This document shows, one piece after another, positions 1-8,743 of a stretch of 64,000 nt of DNA. The notes beneath the pieces were generated by a model that was not told where the DNA came from, made no database searches, and worked only from the letters and a program-made list of their open reading frames with translations. Within the stretch, counting starts at the first letter, position 1. Every line of letters begins with the position of its first letter. The position numbers were made by a program, and so were the translations under genes. Source of the DNA: Hyphomicrobiales bacterium (GTDB lineage Bacteria > Pseudomonadota > Alphaproteobacteria > Rhizobiales > Xanthobacteraceae); contig JADJPN010000006.1 in assembly GCA_016713235.1 (NCBI GenBank), positions 1 through 64,000 on the forward strand, read 5' to 3'.

Positions 1-289
1 AAACCACAACGCACCGTAAGCCGGCGCGAGCAGCGCATAGCCCGACGACATGCACGCGTCGGCGACTTTCATGAAGCCGATCGCAACACCGTCGAGAATC
101 ACGGCTTCGACAAGGAACGCAGCGATCCACCAGGGTGAAGCAAGCACAAGCCCGGCGAGAAAGAACACGCCGGTCGAAGCGTCCGGAGCGACCGTCCCGA
201 TGCCGAAGTGATGGATGCGGGTAACGGCCATGAGGATTGCGAAGCGCGATGCCCGCGATCCATTCGGCCCTGGACTTGAGGACGAACAT
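1..289 (-). CDS. Partial integral membrane protein, unknown function (runs off left edge, one frameshift)
   Basis: Reading the minus strand from an ATG at 289 gives MFVLKSRAEWIAGIALR. The frame then shifts near 239 and continues open to the window edge. The second part holds two hydrophobic stretches, around GVFFLAGLVLASPWWIAAFL and EAVILDGVAIGFM, typical of membrane helices. A GGAG lies about 10 bases before the ATG. The C-terminus is outside the window. I do not recognise the family. The frame change needs one indel in AAT/ATC and fits the other errors seen here. Function is not inferred. Confidence 0.5.
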   Translation of the reverse strand, partial: MFVLKSRAEWIAGIALRNPHGRYPHPSLRHRDGRSGRFDRRVLSRRACACFTLVDRCVPCRSRDSRRCCDRLHESRRRVHVVGLCAARAGLRCVVV

Positions 290-385
290 TGAGTGCTCCG
301 GGAGGGGTCGATTTCGGGGCAAGCTAGTGCGGAGCCCGGAACGAAGCAAGTGCAGCATTTTCGTAGCGAGTGTGCCCTTTCCGCG

Positions 386-432
386 CTTGACCGGTCCCCG
401 GGGGTCAAGTAATCGTGCCCTGAAATTCAGGG
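386..432. promoter_or_regulatory. Two inverted repeats upstream of the gene at 440
   Basis: CTTGACC at 386-392 pairs with GGTCAAG at 403-409 across a 10-base spacer. A perfect 15-base palindrome, CCCTGAAATTCAGGG, lies at 418-432 and ends 7 bases before the ATG at 440. They could be an operator or a structure that hides the ribosome binding site. No binding protein is implied by the sequence, and the region is error-prone. Confidence 0.3.
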
Positions 433-439
433 AAACCAC

Positions 440-897
440 ATGCGGCCAAACCGATCACCGTCCTGCTTCTCGCCGGGTTCCGCGCTCCGGCGCAGCCGCC
501 CCGCCGCAAGCTGGCTCGAGATGAATTTCGGCCTGCTGCGCGGCCCCGGCTACGACGGCAATGTCCCGCCCTGCGACTGGGGCCTCTATAAATTCCCCGC
601 CGCTTTGCGATGAAGGAGCGCCGCTTCTGGGGCTCGGACGCGAACATCGACGATTTCGCCGCTACGCGCCAAATCGCCTTCCGCCCGTGGGGCGACAAGC
701 TGATTCCGCGCCGCTACTGCGAGGCCAAGGCGCTGGTTTCCAGCGCCGCGTTCGGCAAGCAGGTCTGGACCAAGGTCTATTACTCGATCGGCGAGGACAC
801 GGGCTTTGCCGGATTCACCTGGGGCGTGACCTGGTGTGTCGTCGGCATGGACCGCAATCTTTCCTACGCACCCGACTGCAAGCAGGCGAGACCGTAA
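440..897 (+). CDS. Conserved secreted protein of unknown function, broken by frameshifts
   Basis: A coherent protein appears only when frames are joined. A hydrophobic signal-like stretch (PITVLLLAGF) lies in one frame near 450-485. SWLEMNFGLLRGPGYDGNVP follows in the frame of the ATG at 440. MKERRFWGSD, RPWGDKLIPRRYCEAK and TGFAGFTWGVTWCVVGMDRN follow from 610 to the TAA at 895-897. The last switch fits one missing C in the CCCC run near 596. The Cys- and Trp-rich C-terminal half resembles small exported proteins of Bradyrhizobium relatives that I remember only as hypothetical. The stop abuts the ATG of the RNase T2 gene at 898, which suggests an operon. At least three indels are needed, so the exact start is uncertain. 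Confidence 0.55.
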
Positions 898-1543
898 ATG
901 CGCGTCATCGCGGCTGCGCTGCTCGCGCTGCTCGCCGGCTTCGCCCGGCGAAAGCGCAGCGATATGGCGAACCGGGCCAGTTCGACTTTTACGTCCTCGC
1001 CCTTTCCTGGTCGCCTTCTTATTGCGACTCGGCTGGCAATCGCGCCGACCCCACGCAATGCCGCGCGCGAAAGCCTTTGAGCTTCGTCGTGCACGGCCTC
1101 TGGCCGCAATACGATAAGGGCTTTCCCGCCGACTGCGCCTACAACGCGCCGCGCGTTTCGGAGCAAACGATCCGCATGCTCGGAGGATCATGCCGAGCCG
1201 CGGCCTCGTGATCTATCAGTGGCGCAAGCACGGCACCTGCTCCGGCCTTTCACCTGACAAGTATTTCGCGCTCACCCGCAGGGCATTCGAGAAAATCAGA
1301 ATCCCGCCGCAGTTCGAGCACACGACGAAATGGCAAACCGTTTCGCCGCCGGAGGTCGAGAACGCATTTCGGGTCGCCAACCCCGGCCTGCGGGACGAAA
1401 TGATTTCAGTCACCTGCGATCGCAGGAACCTTCGCGAAGTGCGGATCTGCATGACCAAGGATCTAGAATTCCGCGCCTGCCCGCAGGTCGACCGGCAAGC
1501 CTGCCGCGCGCCGCGCGTCTCGCTACCGCCGGTTCGCGGCTGA
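898..1543 (+). CDS. Secreted ribonuclease T2 family protein (two frameshifts)
   Basis: RNase T2 enzymes cleave single-stranded RNA through 2',3'-cyclic phosphates in the periplasm or outside the cell. The ATG at 898 opens a signal peptide (MRVIAAALLALLAGFA). One missing C near 949 moves the frame to QFDFYVLALSWSPSYC and the first catalytic motif, FVVHGLWPQYDKG. One missing G near 1186 moves it again to MPSRGLVIYQWRKHGTC, the second catalytic motif with its His. The rest runs to the TGA at 1541-1543. Both active-site motifs are intact, so the breaks look like sequencing errors rather than loss of function. Corrected length is about 214 residues including the leader, usual for bacterial members. 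The gene starts directly after the preceding secreted-protein gene. Confidence 0.75.
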
Positions 1544-1568
1544 CCGTTCCCTCCGCTAGGTTGCCGCG

Positions 1569-2401
1569 ATGAACTACCGGCACGGCTATCACGCCGGCAA
1601 CTTCGCCGACGTTTTCAAGCACGCCGTGCTTGCGCGCGCGCTGACGCTGATGGCCGCGAAGGAAGCGCCCTATCGCGTGATCGATACGCATGCGGCGCCG
1701 GGCGCTACGATCTCGACTGGCAAGCAGGCGCAGGCGACCGGCGAATTCCTGACGGCATCCGCCGCCTGCTGGAAAACCTTCCGCGCGGCGAGGCGCTCGA
1801 ACTGCTGCAACCTTATCTGGGCGCGGTCGAAAAATACGCGCCCGCCTATCCCGGCTCTCCGCTGATCGTGCAGACGCTCGCCCGCGCGCAGGACGCGCTC
1901 GTGTTCTGCGAATTGCACCCCGAAGAATATGCCAGCTCGAGAAAGGCGGCCGGCCGCGACCGCCGTGCCAAAGTGCATGGCACTCGACGGCTGGACCGCG
2001 CTGAAATCGCTGCTCCCGCCGAAGGAGCGCCGCGGCGTCATACTGATCGACCCGCCTTATGAAGATCCAGCCGAATTCCGCCGCGCGTATCGCCGATGGG
2101 ATCGAGGAAGCGATGCGCCGCTTCGCGACCGGCATCTATCTCATCTGGTATCCGGTCAAGAACCGCCACGATACCGACGCCGCCATCCGCCGGATCCAGC
2201 GCGCGGCACAGGAAACCCGCGCTCCGACTCGAACTGGAGATCGAAAAGCCGGTCGCCGAAGGGCCGCTTGCACGCCACCGGCATGCTGGTCATCAACCCG
2301 CCATGGAAGCTGAAGGAAGAGTGCGAAGTGATACTTCCCGCCCTGCATCATGCGCTGCGGCGACACCGCGCGGCGCGGTCCGCATCAGGCAAACCGACTA
2401 A
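1569..2401 (+). CDS. rlmJ: 23S rRNA (adenine2030-N6)-methyltransferase RlmJ, heavily frameshifted
   Basis: RlmJ methylates N6 of A2030 in 23S rRNA. The N-terminus MNYRHGYHAGNFADVFKHAV is the family signature. Later segments in shifting frames include LVFCELHPEEYA near 1900, LDGWTALKSLLPPKERRGV, the catalytic motif DPPYE near 2050, AMRRFATGIYLIWYPVKN near 2115, and LVINPPWKLKEECEVILPAL near 2290. The order and spacing match one protein of about 275 residues ending at the TAA at 2399-2401. At least six one-base indels are required, the densest damage in the window. Since every block is conserved, I read it as poor sequence and not a pseudogene. Confidence 0.8.
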
Positions 2402-2497
2402 CTGCTGCTTTTCAAGGCTAAGCCATTGGCCTAGCCTCCCCGCCGGGAAGAGGAAGAGCCGCGCAAAGCGGCCGTTACACGCAAGGGGAGAGCAAGC

Positions 2498-2713
2498 ATG
2501 CCGAATGTCGGCACCGTGAAGTTTTTCAATTCTGAGAAGGGCTATGGCTTCATCAAGCCGGACAGCGGCGGACAGGACGTTTTCGTTCACGTCTCGGCGG
2601 TCATGACTTCAGGACTTGGCACAGTGAACGAAGGGCAGCGCGTTTCGTTCGAGATCGAGCCGGACAAACGCGGCAAGGGTCCGAAGGCGGTGAATCTCCA
2701 AAGCGCCAGTTGA
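2498..2713 (+). CDS. Cold-shock domain protein (CspA family)
   Basis: A single 71-residue cold-shock domain that binds single-stranded RNA or DNA and acts as an RNA chaperone. RNP1 is seen as KGYGFI (residues 16-21) and RNP2 as VFVHVS (about 29-34), with the usual GTVKFFN start. AGGGGAG lies about 8 bases before the ATG and supports this start. It stands alone between rlmJ and a GST gene, with only 94 bases upstream, too little to judge whether it is cold-inducible. The open frame is intact. Confidence 0.93.
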   Translation: MPNVGTVKFFNSEKGYGFIKPDSGGQDVFVHVSAVMTSGLGTVNEGQRVSFEIEPDKRGKGPKAVNLQSAS

Positions 2714-2743
2714 TCGATCGCGGATCACGTATCATAAGCAGGC

Positions 2744-3349
2744 ATGCTTATCTTACGCAGTTCTCCGCCCTCGCCCTTCGGGCGTAAAATCAAGATCGCC
2801 GCGGCGCTTCTGAACTTGAGCGACAAGATCGAGATTCAAACCACCGACACCAACGATCCGTCGGACACGATCCGCAAACAGAACCCGCTCGGAAAAATTC
2901 CCGCGCTGATTCTGGAAGACGGATCGGTGCTGTTCGATTCTCCGGTGATCCTCGAATACCTCGACGCGCTTGCCGGCGGCGGGAAGATCATTCCGCGTGA
3001 GGGCAATCCGCGCTGGGATGCCTTGCGGCTGCATGCGATCGCCGACGGCATCATGGATGCCGCGATCCTGCTGATCTACGAAAAGCGCTTCCGGCCCGAA
3101 GAACACTGGGTCGCGAAATGGACCGACTATCAGGACGAAAAGATCACGCGCGCGCTCGAGGTGCTTGAAGCGGCGCTCCCCGCATTATCGGACATGCCGA
3201 ACGTCGGACACATCGGTCTCGCCTGCGCGCTCGGCTATCTCGATCTGCGCTTCGAAGGAAAGTGGCGCGCGAAGCATCCGAAGCTCGTCGCCTGGCTCGA
3301 TAATTTCGCGGCGAAGGTGCCGGCTTTCGAAAAGACGAAAGTGCACTGA
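2744..3349 (+). CDS. Glutathione S-transferase family protein
   Basis: The 201 residues show a thioredoxin-like N-terminal domain (about 1-80) with SSPPSPFGRKI at the usual catalytic region, the cis-Pro loop GKIPALILEDG and the glutathione-binding pair DSPVI. An all-helical C-terminal domain follows (about 90-195). Such proteins conjugate or reduce substrates with glutathione in the cytoplasm. The substrate cannot be told. A strong bidirectional terminator lies 20 bases downstream, separating it from the outer-membrane gene on the other strand. Confidence 0.85.
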   Translation: MLILRSSPPSPFGRKIKIAAALLNLSDKIEIQTTDTNDPSDTIRKQNPLGKIPALILEDGSVLFDSPVILEYLDALAGGGKIIPREGNPRWDALRLHAIADGIMDAAILLIYEKRFRPEEHWVAKWTDYQDEKITRALEVLEAALPALSDMPNVGHIGLACALGYLDLRFEGKWRAKHPKLVAWLDNFAAKVPAFEKTKVH

Positions 3350-3370
3350 GCGAAAAGATAATCCACAAAC

Positions 3371-3401
3371 AAAAAGCCCCGGCGCGAGCGCCGGGGCTTT
3401 T
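3371..3401. terminator. Bidirectional rho-independent terminator between convergent genes
   Basis: GCCCCGGC at 3376-3383 pairs with GCCGGGGC at 3390-3397 across a 6-base loop. It is flanked by AAAAA on the left and TTTT on the right, so it can stop transcription from both the GST gene (plus) and the barrel gene (minus). Confidence 0.85.
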
Positions 3402-3424
3402 CGTTAGAACGAAATCGCGAAGGC

Positions 3425-4022
3425 TTAGTAGCCGAAGCGATAGTTCAGGCCGACCTTGATGGTCGAAGCGTCGAAGTCAGCGCCAGCGAAAGCGGCGTTG
3501 TTATCGAAGCTGTAGTACATGTACTCGACCTTGGTCGACCAGTTCGGAGCGAACGCCCACGCGATGCCGAGGCCGAGCACGTAGCCCGTGTCGGTGTCGT
3601 GAACGCCGACGAGCGACGAACGGTTCAATGCCAGACCGCCGGTGCCGTACAGCATGGTGCGATCCCCAGTGTAGCCAACGCGAGCGAGCAGGGTGCCGAG
3701 ATAATCGGTATGCCCCGGAGCCGGATTGTTCATGTCGGTCGCCGAGGAGGTCGGCTTCGATACCGAACACCCAGTTGCGGCTCAGCTGCCAGTTATAGCC
3801 AGCCTGCAGACCGCCGATGAAACCGTTGAGGTCAGCGCCACCGACGTCACCCCAGCCGTAGCCGACGTGACCACCGAAGTAGAAACCGGTCCAGTTGAAC
3901 ACGGGTGCCGGAGCGGCCTTGTAGTAAGGCTGCTGCTGGCGAACCGGAACGTCAGCAGCCGAAACCGGAGCCGCGACGAACAACGCTGCAAGGGCAACAC
4001 CCGAGAGCAGGAATTTTTTCAT
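3425..4022 (-). CDS. Outer-membrane beta-barrel protein, Omp25/RopB-like (one frameshift)
   Basis: The ATG at 4022 opens a signal peptide (MKKFLLSGVALAALFVAAPV, cut near SAA). FNWTGFYFGGHVGYGWGD and LQAGYNWQLSRNWVFGIEAD follow, the pattern of rhizobial Omp25/Omp31-type eight-strand barrels. Near 3735 the frame shifts to MNNPAPGHTDYLGTL, then TMLYGTGGLALN, and ends in VGLNYRFGY with the C-terminal aromatic expected for barrel insertion. Removing one base at CTCGGCGACC restores a single protein of about 198 residues. A structural or porin-like role in the outer membrane is known for the family. A second barrel gene lies just upstream on the same strand. Confidence 0.83.
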
Positions 4023-4284
4023 TGTGATCATCCTTGATTCACAGACTTTAGAAAGCGCCCCCACCAGGGAGGCCATTTGGGTCGTCAAGTTAGCGTGGGT
4101 GTAGCACCCGAGGGCGCCTGAAAACTATGCCATTTGAGCAACACCCTCTAAAAAGGCGGTACTAGAATATGGCGGAAACCGGACTCGAATTGGACGAAAG
4201 CGGGTTCGCTGCCACAAACGCTACGTCACGGTTCCGTTCCTTTACTCTTTGTTAAGTTCCAAAGTTCCGTCGGCCCTAATCGGC

Positions 4285-4895
4285 CTAGAAGCGATAGTTC
4301 ACGCCGGCGCGAAGCAGGCTTGAACTGAATCCGACGCCGGCCGGACCGGCGACCGTTTGATAGGTCCGGCTTCCAAAATCCGTATAGATATATTCGAGCC
4401 GCGCGCTGACGTTCGACGTGATCATGCCTTCGATGCCGAAGCCGATCGCATAGCCGTAGTGATCCTGATCGTTCGAAAGACCGGCAACCTTCAGATCACC
4501 GCCCGCATAAGCAAAACCGCCGGTGCCGTAAATCAACACGCGATCAAACGCATAGCCGATACGCGCACGTAATGTGCCGATGTAATCCGCGGTGAAAGCG
4601 CCGCCTGCCACGGCACCGTCGATGCCGCTGAATGTGATGTCGGTTTCGACACCGAAGGTGAGCCCGCTCACCATTTGATAGTTGTAGCCGATCTGCGCGC
4701 CGAGCACGTGACCGCTGAGATCGCCACCGGTCGCATCGCCCCAACCCCAGCCCGTATGAACGCCCGCATAGAAGCCGGTCCAGTTGAACAGGTTCCGGTA
4801 GACCTGCGGATTGTTGTTGTTCCGCGGCAGATCACCCGCATAAGCAGGGCCGCAACCAACAATGCCGCAGCCAACAGCAACTTCTTCACCAACAT
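4285..4895 (-). CDS. Second outer-membrane beta-barrel protein, Omp25-like (one frameshift)
   Basis: The ATG at 4895 begins the leader MLVKKLLLAAALLVAALL. One base is missing near 4846, after which the frame reads PAYAGDLPRNNNNPQVYRN, FNWTGFYAGVHTGWGWGD and LGAQIGYNYQMVSGLTFGVE, then LIYGTGGFAYAGGDLK and the terminal LRAGVNYRF. The corrected length is about 203 residues. It resembles the neighbour at 3425-4022 in order of motifs, so this is a likely tandem duplicate. The 262 bases between the two genes show no ORF and probably carry the promoter of the downstream copy. Confidence 0.83.
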
Positions 4896-5049
4896 CGCCT
4901 CCTCCGCGAGCGGGATGCGAACAAATTGCTTTCCCGGAAAGGATAAAATTTTAGAGGAATTAGACGGTTAACCGCCGTTAGCTATTCGCGGCTTCTTCGA
5001 TTCTGTGCCTAACAAAAGGTAAAAATCGGCGCGGGTGAGGAACCGGCCC

Positions 5050-5100
5050 GGCTGAAAGATGATGATTTTCAGCCGCTTCGCCGGCGGAAATTCTGCCGGC
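5050..5100. promoter_or_regulatory. Two tandem hairpins in the uvrC upstream region
   Basis: GGCTGAAA (5050-5057) pairs with TTTCAGCC (5067-5074). Directly after it, a near-perfect 21-base inverted repeat runs from 5080 to 5100 with GCCGGC arms. Neither has a U-tract. They sit 35-85 bases before the uvrC ATG and may form a leader structure. Chance structure in GC-rich DNA is possible. Confidence 0.3.
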
Positions 5101-5134
5101 TGGCCGGAGCGCGCTGAATCCCTATTTTCGTGCA

Positions 5135-7172
5135 ATGCCTCGCGAAAAATCCGCCCTCGAACCCAAAGAAGACCTCGACCAGCGCATCGAGGAAGAAGAA
5201 GGCCTGATCGGCGCACCTTCGCAGGAAAGCGAGGACGACGAGGCAACCCCCATCATCGAAGCCACCATCGAAGACGAAAGCGCGCCGGAGAGCGAGCCGC
5301 TGCGCAAAGGCCGCGAAGCGATTCAGCGCTTCGCCAAGCTCTCGCCCGGAAGCACCGGGCGTGTCCCGGATGATCGATGCACACGGCACCGTACTTTACG
5401 TCGGCAAGGCCAAGAATATCCGCAAGCGCGTCACTTCCTATACGCGCCCCGAAGGGCTCCCCAATCGAACCGCGCGCATGATCGCGGCGACGGTGACGAT
5501 GGAATTCGTCACGACCAGCACGGAGCCGGAAGCGCTGCTTCTGGAAGCGAACCTCATCAAGCGCTTTCGCCCTTTCTATAATGTGCTGCTGCGCGACGAT
5601 AAGTCGTTTCCTTACATTCTCCTTACCAAAGGCCATCCGGCGCCCGCGATCGCCAAGCACCGCGGTGCGCGCAACCGGCCCGGCGATTTCTTCGGGCCTT
5701 TTGCCTCCGCCGGTTCGGTGAACCGCACCATTACCGCGCTCGAGCGCGCGTTCTTCCTGCGCTCGTGTTCGGATTCGATTTATGAGAGCCGCACCCGGCC
5801 TTGCCTGCTGTTCCAGATCAAGCGCTGCTCCGCGCCCTGCACCGGCGAAATCGCGCTCGACGACTACAATCGCATGGTCGATCAGGCGCGCGATTTTCTG
5901 TGCGGCAAGAGCACGGCGATCAAGGACGCGTTGCTCGGCCAGATGCAGGCCGCGTCCGAGATGCAGGACTACGAAAAGGCCGCCGTCATTCGCGACCGCA
6001 TGGCAGCGCTTTCGCTGATCCAGTCGCAGCACGGCGTGCATCCGCGCAATGTCGAAGAGGCGGACGTCTTTGCGATCTTCCAGCAGGGCGGCATCAACTG
6101 CATCCAGAGCTTTTTCATCCGCAATCATCAGAACTGGGGCAATCGCGCGCATTTTCCGCGTGCGGACAAATCACTCGACGCCGGCGAAGTGCTCGGCGCA
6201 TTTCTCGCGCAGTTCTACGACGGCAAGCCGGTGCCGAAATCCATCTTCCTTTCCCACCAGGTGCCGGATCAGGAAGTGCTCGCCGAGGCGCTATCCACCC
6301 GCGCCGAGCGCAAGGTCGATATCGCCGTGCCGAAGCGCGGCGAGAAGCACGATCTCGTCGAGCATGCCACCCGCAACGCCCGAGAAGCGATCGAACGGCA
6401 GCTCGCGGAATCCTCTTCCCAGCTTCGCCTGCTGAAGAGTCTCGGCGAAATGCTGCAACTTGCCGGCACACCCAAACGCATCGAAGTTTACGACAACAGC
6501 CACATCATGGGCACGAACGCCGTCGGCGCGATGATCGTTGCCGGGCCGGAGGGATTTGCGAAGAACCAGTATCGCAAATTCAATATCAAATCCTCGGAGA
6601 CCAAGGCCGGCGACGACACCGGCATGATGCGCGAGGTGCTGAAGCGCCGCTTCAAGCGCCTGCTCGACGAAAACCCGCGCCAGAATCAGAACGAGAACGC
6701 ACAGACGGCGAGCGAAACGCCCTGGCCCGATCTTGTGATCGTGGACGGCGGCCTGCCGCAGTTCAACGCCGCGCGCGAGGTGATGACTGAAATCGGCGTC
6801 AGCGACGTGCCGCTGCTCGCGGTCGCCAAGGGCCTCGATCGCGAATCCGGACGGGAACTGTTTCACATTGCCGGGCGCGAGCCGTTCCGTCTGCCGCCGC
6901 GCGATCCGGTCCTTTATTTCGTCGAACGCCTGCGCGACGAGGCGCACCGCTTCGCCATCGGCTCGCATCGCGCCCGCCGCAGCAAGGACATCGGCACCAC
7001 CGGCTTGCAGGAAATTCCGGGTGTCGGCCCGGCGCGCAAACGCGCGCTGCTGCATCACTTCGGAACGCTGAAGGCAATCGAGCAGGCCTCGCTTTCCGAT
7101 CTGGAAAGCGTGCCCGGCATCGACGCGCGCCTTGCGAAAGCCGTTTATGACTATTTCCACGCGAGCGGGTGA
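5135..7172 (+). CDS. uvrC: Excinuclease ABC subunit C (one frameshift)
   Basis: UvrC makes both incisions around a DNA lesion bound by UvrA/UvrB. In order: an acidic extension of about 65 residues, the GIY-YIG nuclease domain (RMIDAHGTVLYVGKAKNIRK), the Cys-rich CLLFQIKRCSAPCTG segment, a UVR motif (MQDYEKAAVIRDRMAAL), the UvrC RNase H-like domain (IEVYDNSHIMGTNAVGAMIV, LVIVDGGLPQFNAA) and C-terminal helix-hairpin-helix repeats (LQEIPGVGPARKRALL). The frame breaks at 5357-5360. Removing one G from ACCGGGCGTG joins the extension to the nuclease domain. After correction the motif reads G-V-S instead of the usual G-V-Y. The length of about 678 residues is normal for the order. No partner uvr gene is nearby. 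Confidence 0.93.
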
Positions 7173-7259
7173 CGTCTGGCTTTCCATGCAAGTGGATGAA
7201 GCCTGCTTTCTCCGATGGCGCATTGACGCCACCGGCGCAGGGTGTCTTGCTCTCCTGAA

Positions 7260-7892
7260 ATGGAAACGCCCGTGAATCAGCCGACACCGGCAACACGCAT
7301 GAAAACCTCCAAGGGCGGCACCGCGCTCAGTCTCGCCAACATGCTGACCTATGGCGCATCCGCCGCCGTGCCGGCGGTTGCGGCCTGCCTGTTCGGCATC
7401 GCGGTGCTCGACGGCGGCCTGTGGCTGCGCTGGCTCGCACTGGCAATTTACGTTGCCGCGGCCGTGACGGACTGGCTCGATGGCTGGGTCGCACGCACCT
7501 ATAGCCAGTTCTCGAAGCTGGGCCGCATGCTCGATCCGATCGCGGACAAGCTGCTCGTCTCATCCTGCCTGCTGATGCTTGCGGCCGACGGCACGATCCG
7601 GGGCTGGGCGCTCTGGGCTGCGATTATCATTCTCTGCCGGGAGATTCTCGTTTCCGGCCTGCGCGAGTACCTTGCCGAGCTGCACGTAAGCGTACCGGTC
7701 ACGAACCTCGCGAAATGGAAGACCGGCATGCAGCTCGTCGCGGTCGGCTTCCTGATCGCGGGTGACGCAGGCGACGTCATCCTGCCTTACACTTCGCTGA
7801 TCGGCCTGACGCTGCTCTGGATCTCCGCGATCCTGACGCTTTACACCGGCTACGATTATTTCCGCGCCGGCTCAAAGCATCTGGTCGAGTAA
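7260..7892 (+). CDS. pgsA: CDP-diacylglycerol-glycerol-3-phosphate 3-phosphatidyltransferase
   Basis: This inner-membrane enzyme makes phosphatidylglycerol phosphate, the committed step to phosphatidylglycerol and cardiolipin. The CDP-alcohol phosphotransferase signature D-x2-D-G-x2-A-R-x8-G-x3-D-x3-D is seen as DWLDGWVARTYSQFSKLGRM followed by LDPIAD. Several hydrophobic helices surround it. I use the ATG at 7260. A GTG at 7242 in the same frame and a GTG at 7272 are alternatives, and none has a clear ribosome binding site. The stop is one base before the moaD ATG, so the three genes pgsA-moaD-moaE are probably co-transcribed. Confidence 0.92.
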   Translation: METPVNQPTPATRMKTSKGGTALSLANMLTYGASAAVPAVAACLFGIAVLDGGLWLRWLALAIYVAAAVTDWLDGWVARTYSQFSKLGRMLDPIADKLLVSSCLLMLAADGTIRGWALWAAIIILCREILVSGLREYLAELHVSVPVTNLAKWKTGMQLVAVGFLIAGDAGDVILPYTSLIGLTLLWISAILTLYTGYDYFRAGSKHLVE

Positions 7893-7893
7893 A

Positions 7894-8145
7894 ATGAAGA
7901 TCGTTTACTTCGCCTGGCTGCGCGAGCGCCTCGACAAGACCGAGGAAGAGGTCGATCCGCCGCCGTCGGTGCAGACCATCGGCGAACTGATGGACTGGCT
8001 GAAGACGCGCGGCGAGGAATACGCCTATGCCTTCGACAATCCGAAAGTGATCCGCGCCGCCATCGACAAGACCCATGTGAGGCCGGAGGCAAAGATCGCG
8101 GGCGCGGGCGAAATCGCATTCTTTCCGCCGATGACGGGCGGCTGA
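7894..8145 (+). CDS. moaD: Molybdopterin synthase sulfur carrier subunit
   Basis: The 83-residue ubiquitin-fold protein ends in MTGG. The terminal Gly-Gly carries the thiocarboxylate that donates sulfur to precursor Z during molybdopterin synthesis. FPPMTGG at the end and VYFAWLRERL at the start are typical. It begins 1 base after pgsA and ends 3 bases before moaE, its enzymatic partner. Frame and length are normal. Confidence 0.95.
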   Translation: MKIVYFAWLRERLDKTEEEVDPPPSVQTIGELMDWLKTRGEEYAYAFDNPKVIRAAIDKTHVRPEAKIAGAGEIAFFPPMTGG

Positions 8146-8148
8146 GCG

Positions 8149-8607
8149 ATGAGCGGCGAAAGCGTTCGCATCGCGGCCGGCGCCATCGATACCGCTGCCG
8201 AGACCCGCGCCGTCGCCGAAGCCGCCAGCAACATCGGCGCGGTCGTGACATTTTCCGGCATCTGCCGCGCCGATGAAAAAGGCGCGCAGATCTCGGCGCT
8301 TTACCTCGAACATTATCCCGGCATGGCGGAGCAGGAGATCGAAAGTCACGTCGAAGAAGCAAGGAAGCGCTGGCCGCTCATGGCCGCGCGGGTCGTGCAT
8401 CGCGTCGGCCGCATCGAGCCGGGTGAAACCATCGTCTTCGTCGCGACCGCCTCCGCGCATCGTGAGGCGGCATTTCAAGCCGCCGAGTTCATCATGGATT
8501 ACTTGAAGACCAGCGCGCCGTTCTGGAAGCGGGCCGAAGGCGGCGGCAAGGAAGCGTGGGTCGACGCGAACGAGAAAGACGACCGCGCCGCTGAGCGCTG
8601 GAAATAA
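8149..8607 (+). CDS. moaE: Molybdopterin synthase catalytic subunit
   Basis: MoaE forms the heterotetramer with MoaD and inserts the two dithiolene sulfurs. The 152 residues contain VVTFSGICRADEKGAQISAL, LEHYPGMAEQEIE, HRVGRIEPGETIVFVAT and the C-terminal FWKRAEGGGKEAWVD with the conserved lysines of the active site. It directly follows moaD. No other molybdenum cofactor genes are in the window. Confidence 0.95.
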   Translation: MSGESVRIAAGAIDTAAETRAVAEAASNIGAVVTFSGICRADEKGAQISALYLEHYPGMAEQEIESHVEEARKRWPLMAARVVHRVGRIEPGETIVFVATASAHREAAFQAAEFIMDYLKTSAPFWKRAEGGGKEAWVDANEKDDRAAERWK

Positions 8608-8634
8608 AAAACGCGGCGGAAACGATCCGCCGCG
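8606..8634 (-). terminator. Rho-independent terminator, minus strand (ilvE side)
   Basis: CGCGGCGGA at 8612-8620 pairs with TCCGCCGCG at 8626-8634, loop of 5. Six A residues at 8606-8611 give a U-tract only when read on the minus strand, so it fits the end of the ilvE transcript, about 110 bases past its stop. In the plus direction it is a hairpin without a U-run after moaE. Confidence 0.75.
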
Positions 8635-8708
8635 CCAGCATCCCGCTTTGTCAGGCCCGCGCGCGTCGCGGGCATCTCGCTTAATAAAGCAATGCCCTGA
8701 AAATCGAG

Positions 8709-8731
8709 ATGGCCGGGTCAAGCCCGGCCAT
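8709..8731. repeat. Palindromic intergenic repeat (REP-like) between moaE and ilvE
   Basis: ATGGCCGGG at 8709-8717 pairs with CCCGGCCAT at 8723-8731 around a TCAAG loop. It is embedded in AGATGG...CATGACGAG. The core is very like a palindrome I recall as abundant between genes in Bradyrhizobium and relatives. Only this copy was noticed in the window. Confidence 0.6.
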
Positions 8732-8743
8732 GACGAGTATTGC

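Noticed and set aside
237..524. A 95-codon plus-strand ORF at the left end
   Set aside because: It crosses the start of the membrane-protein gene and the repeat-rich promoter region, and has no coherent domain.
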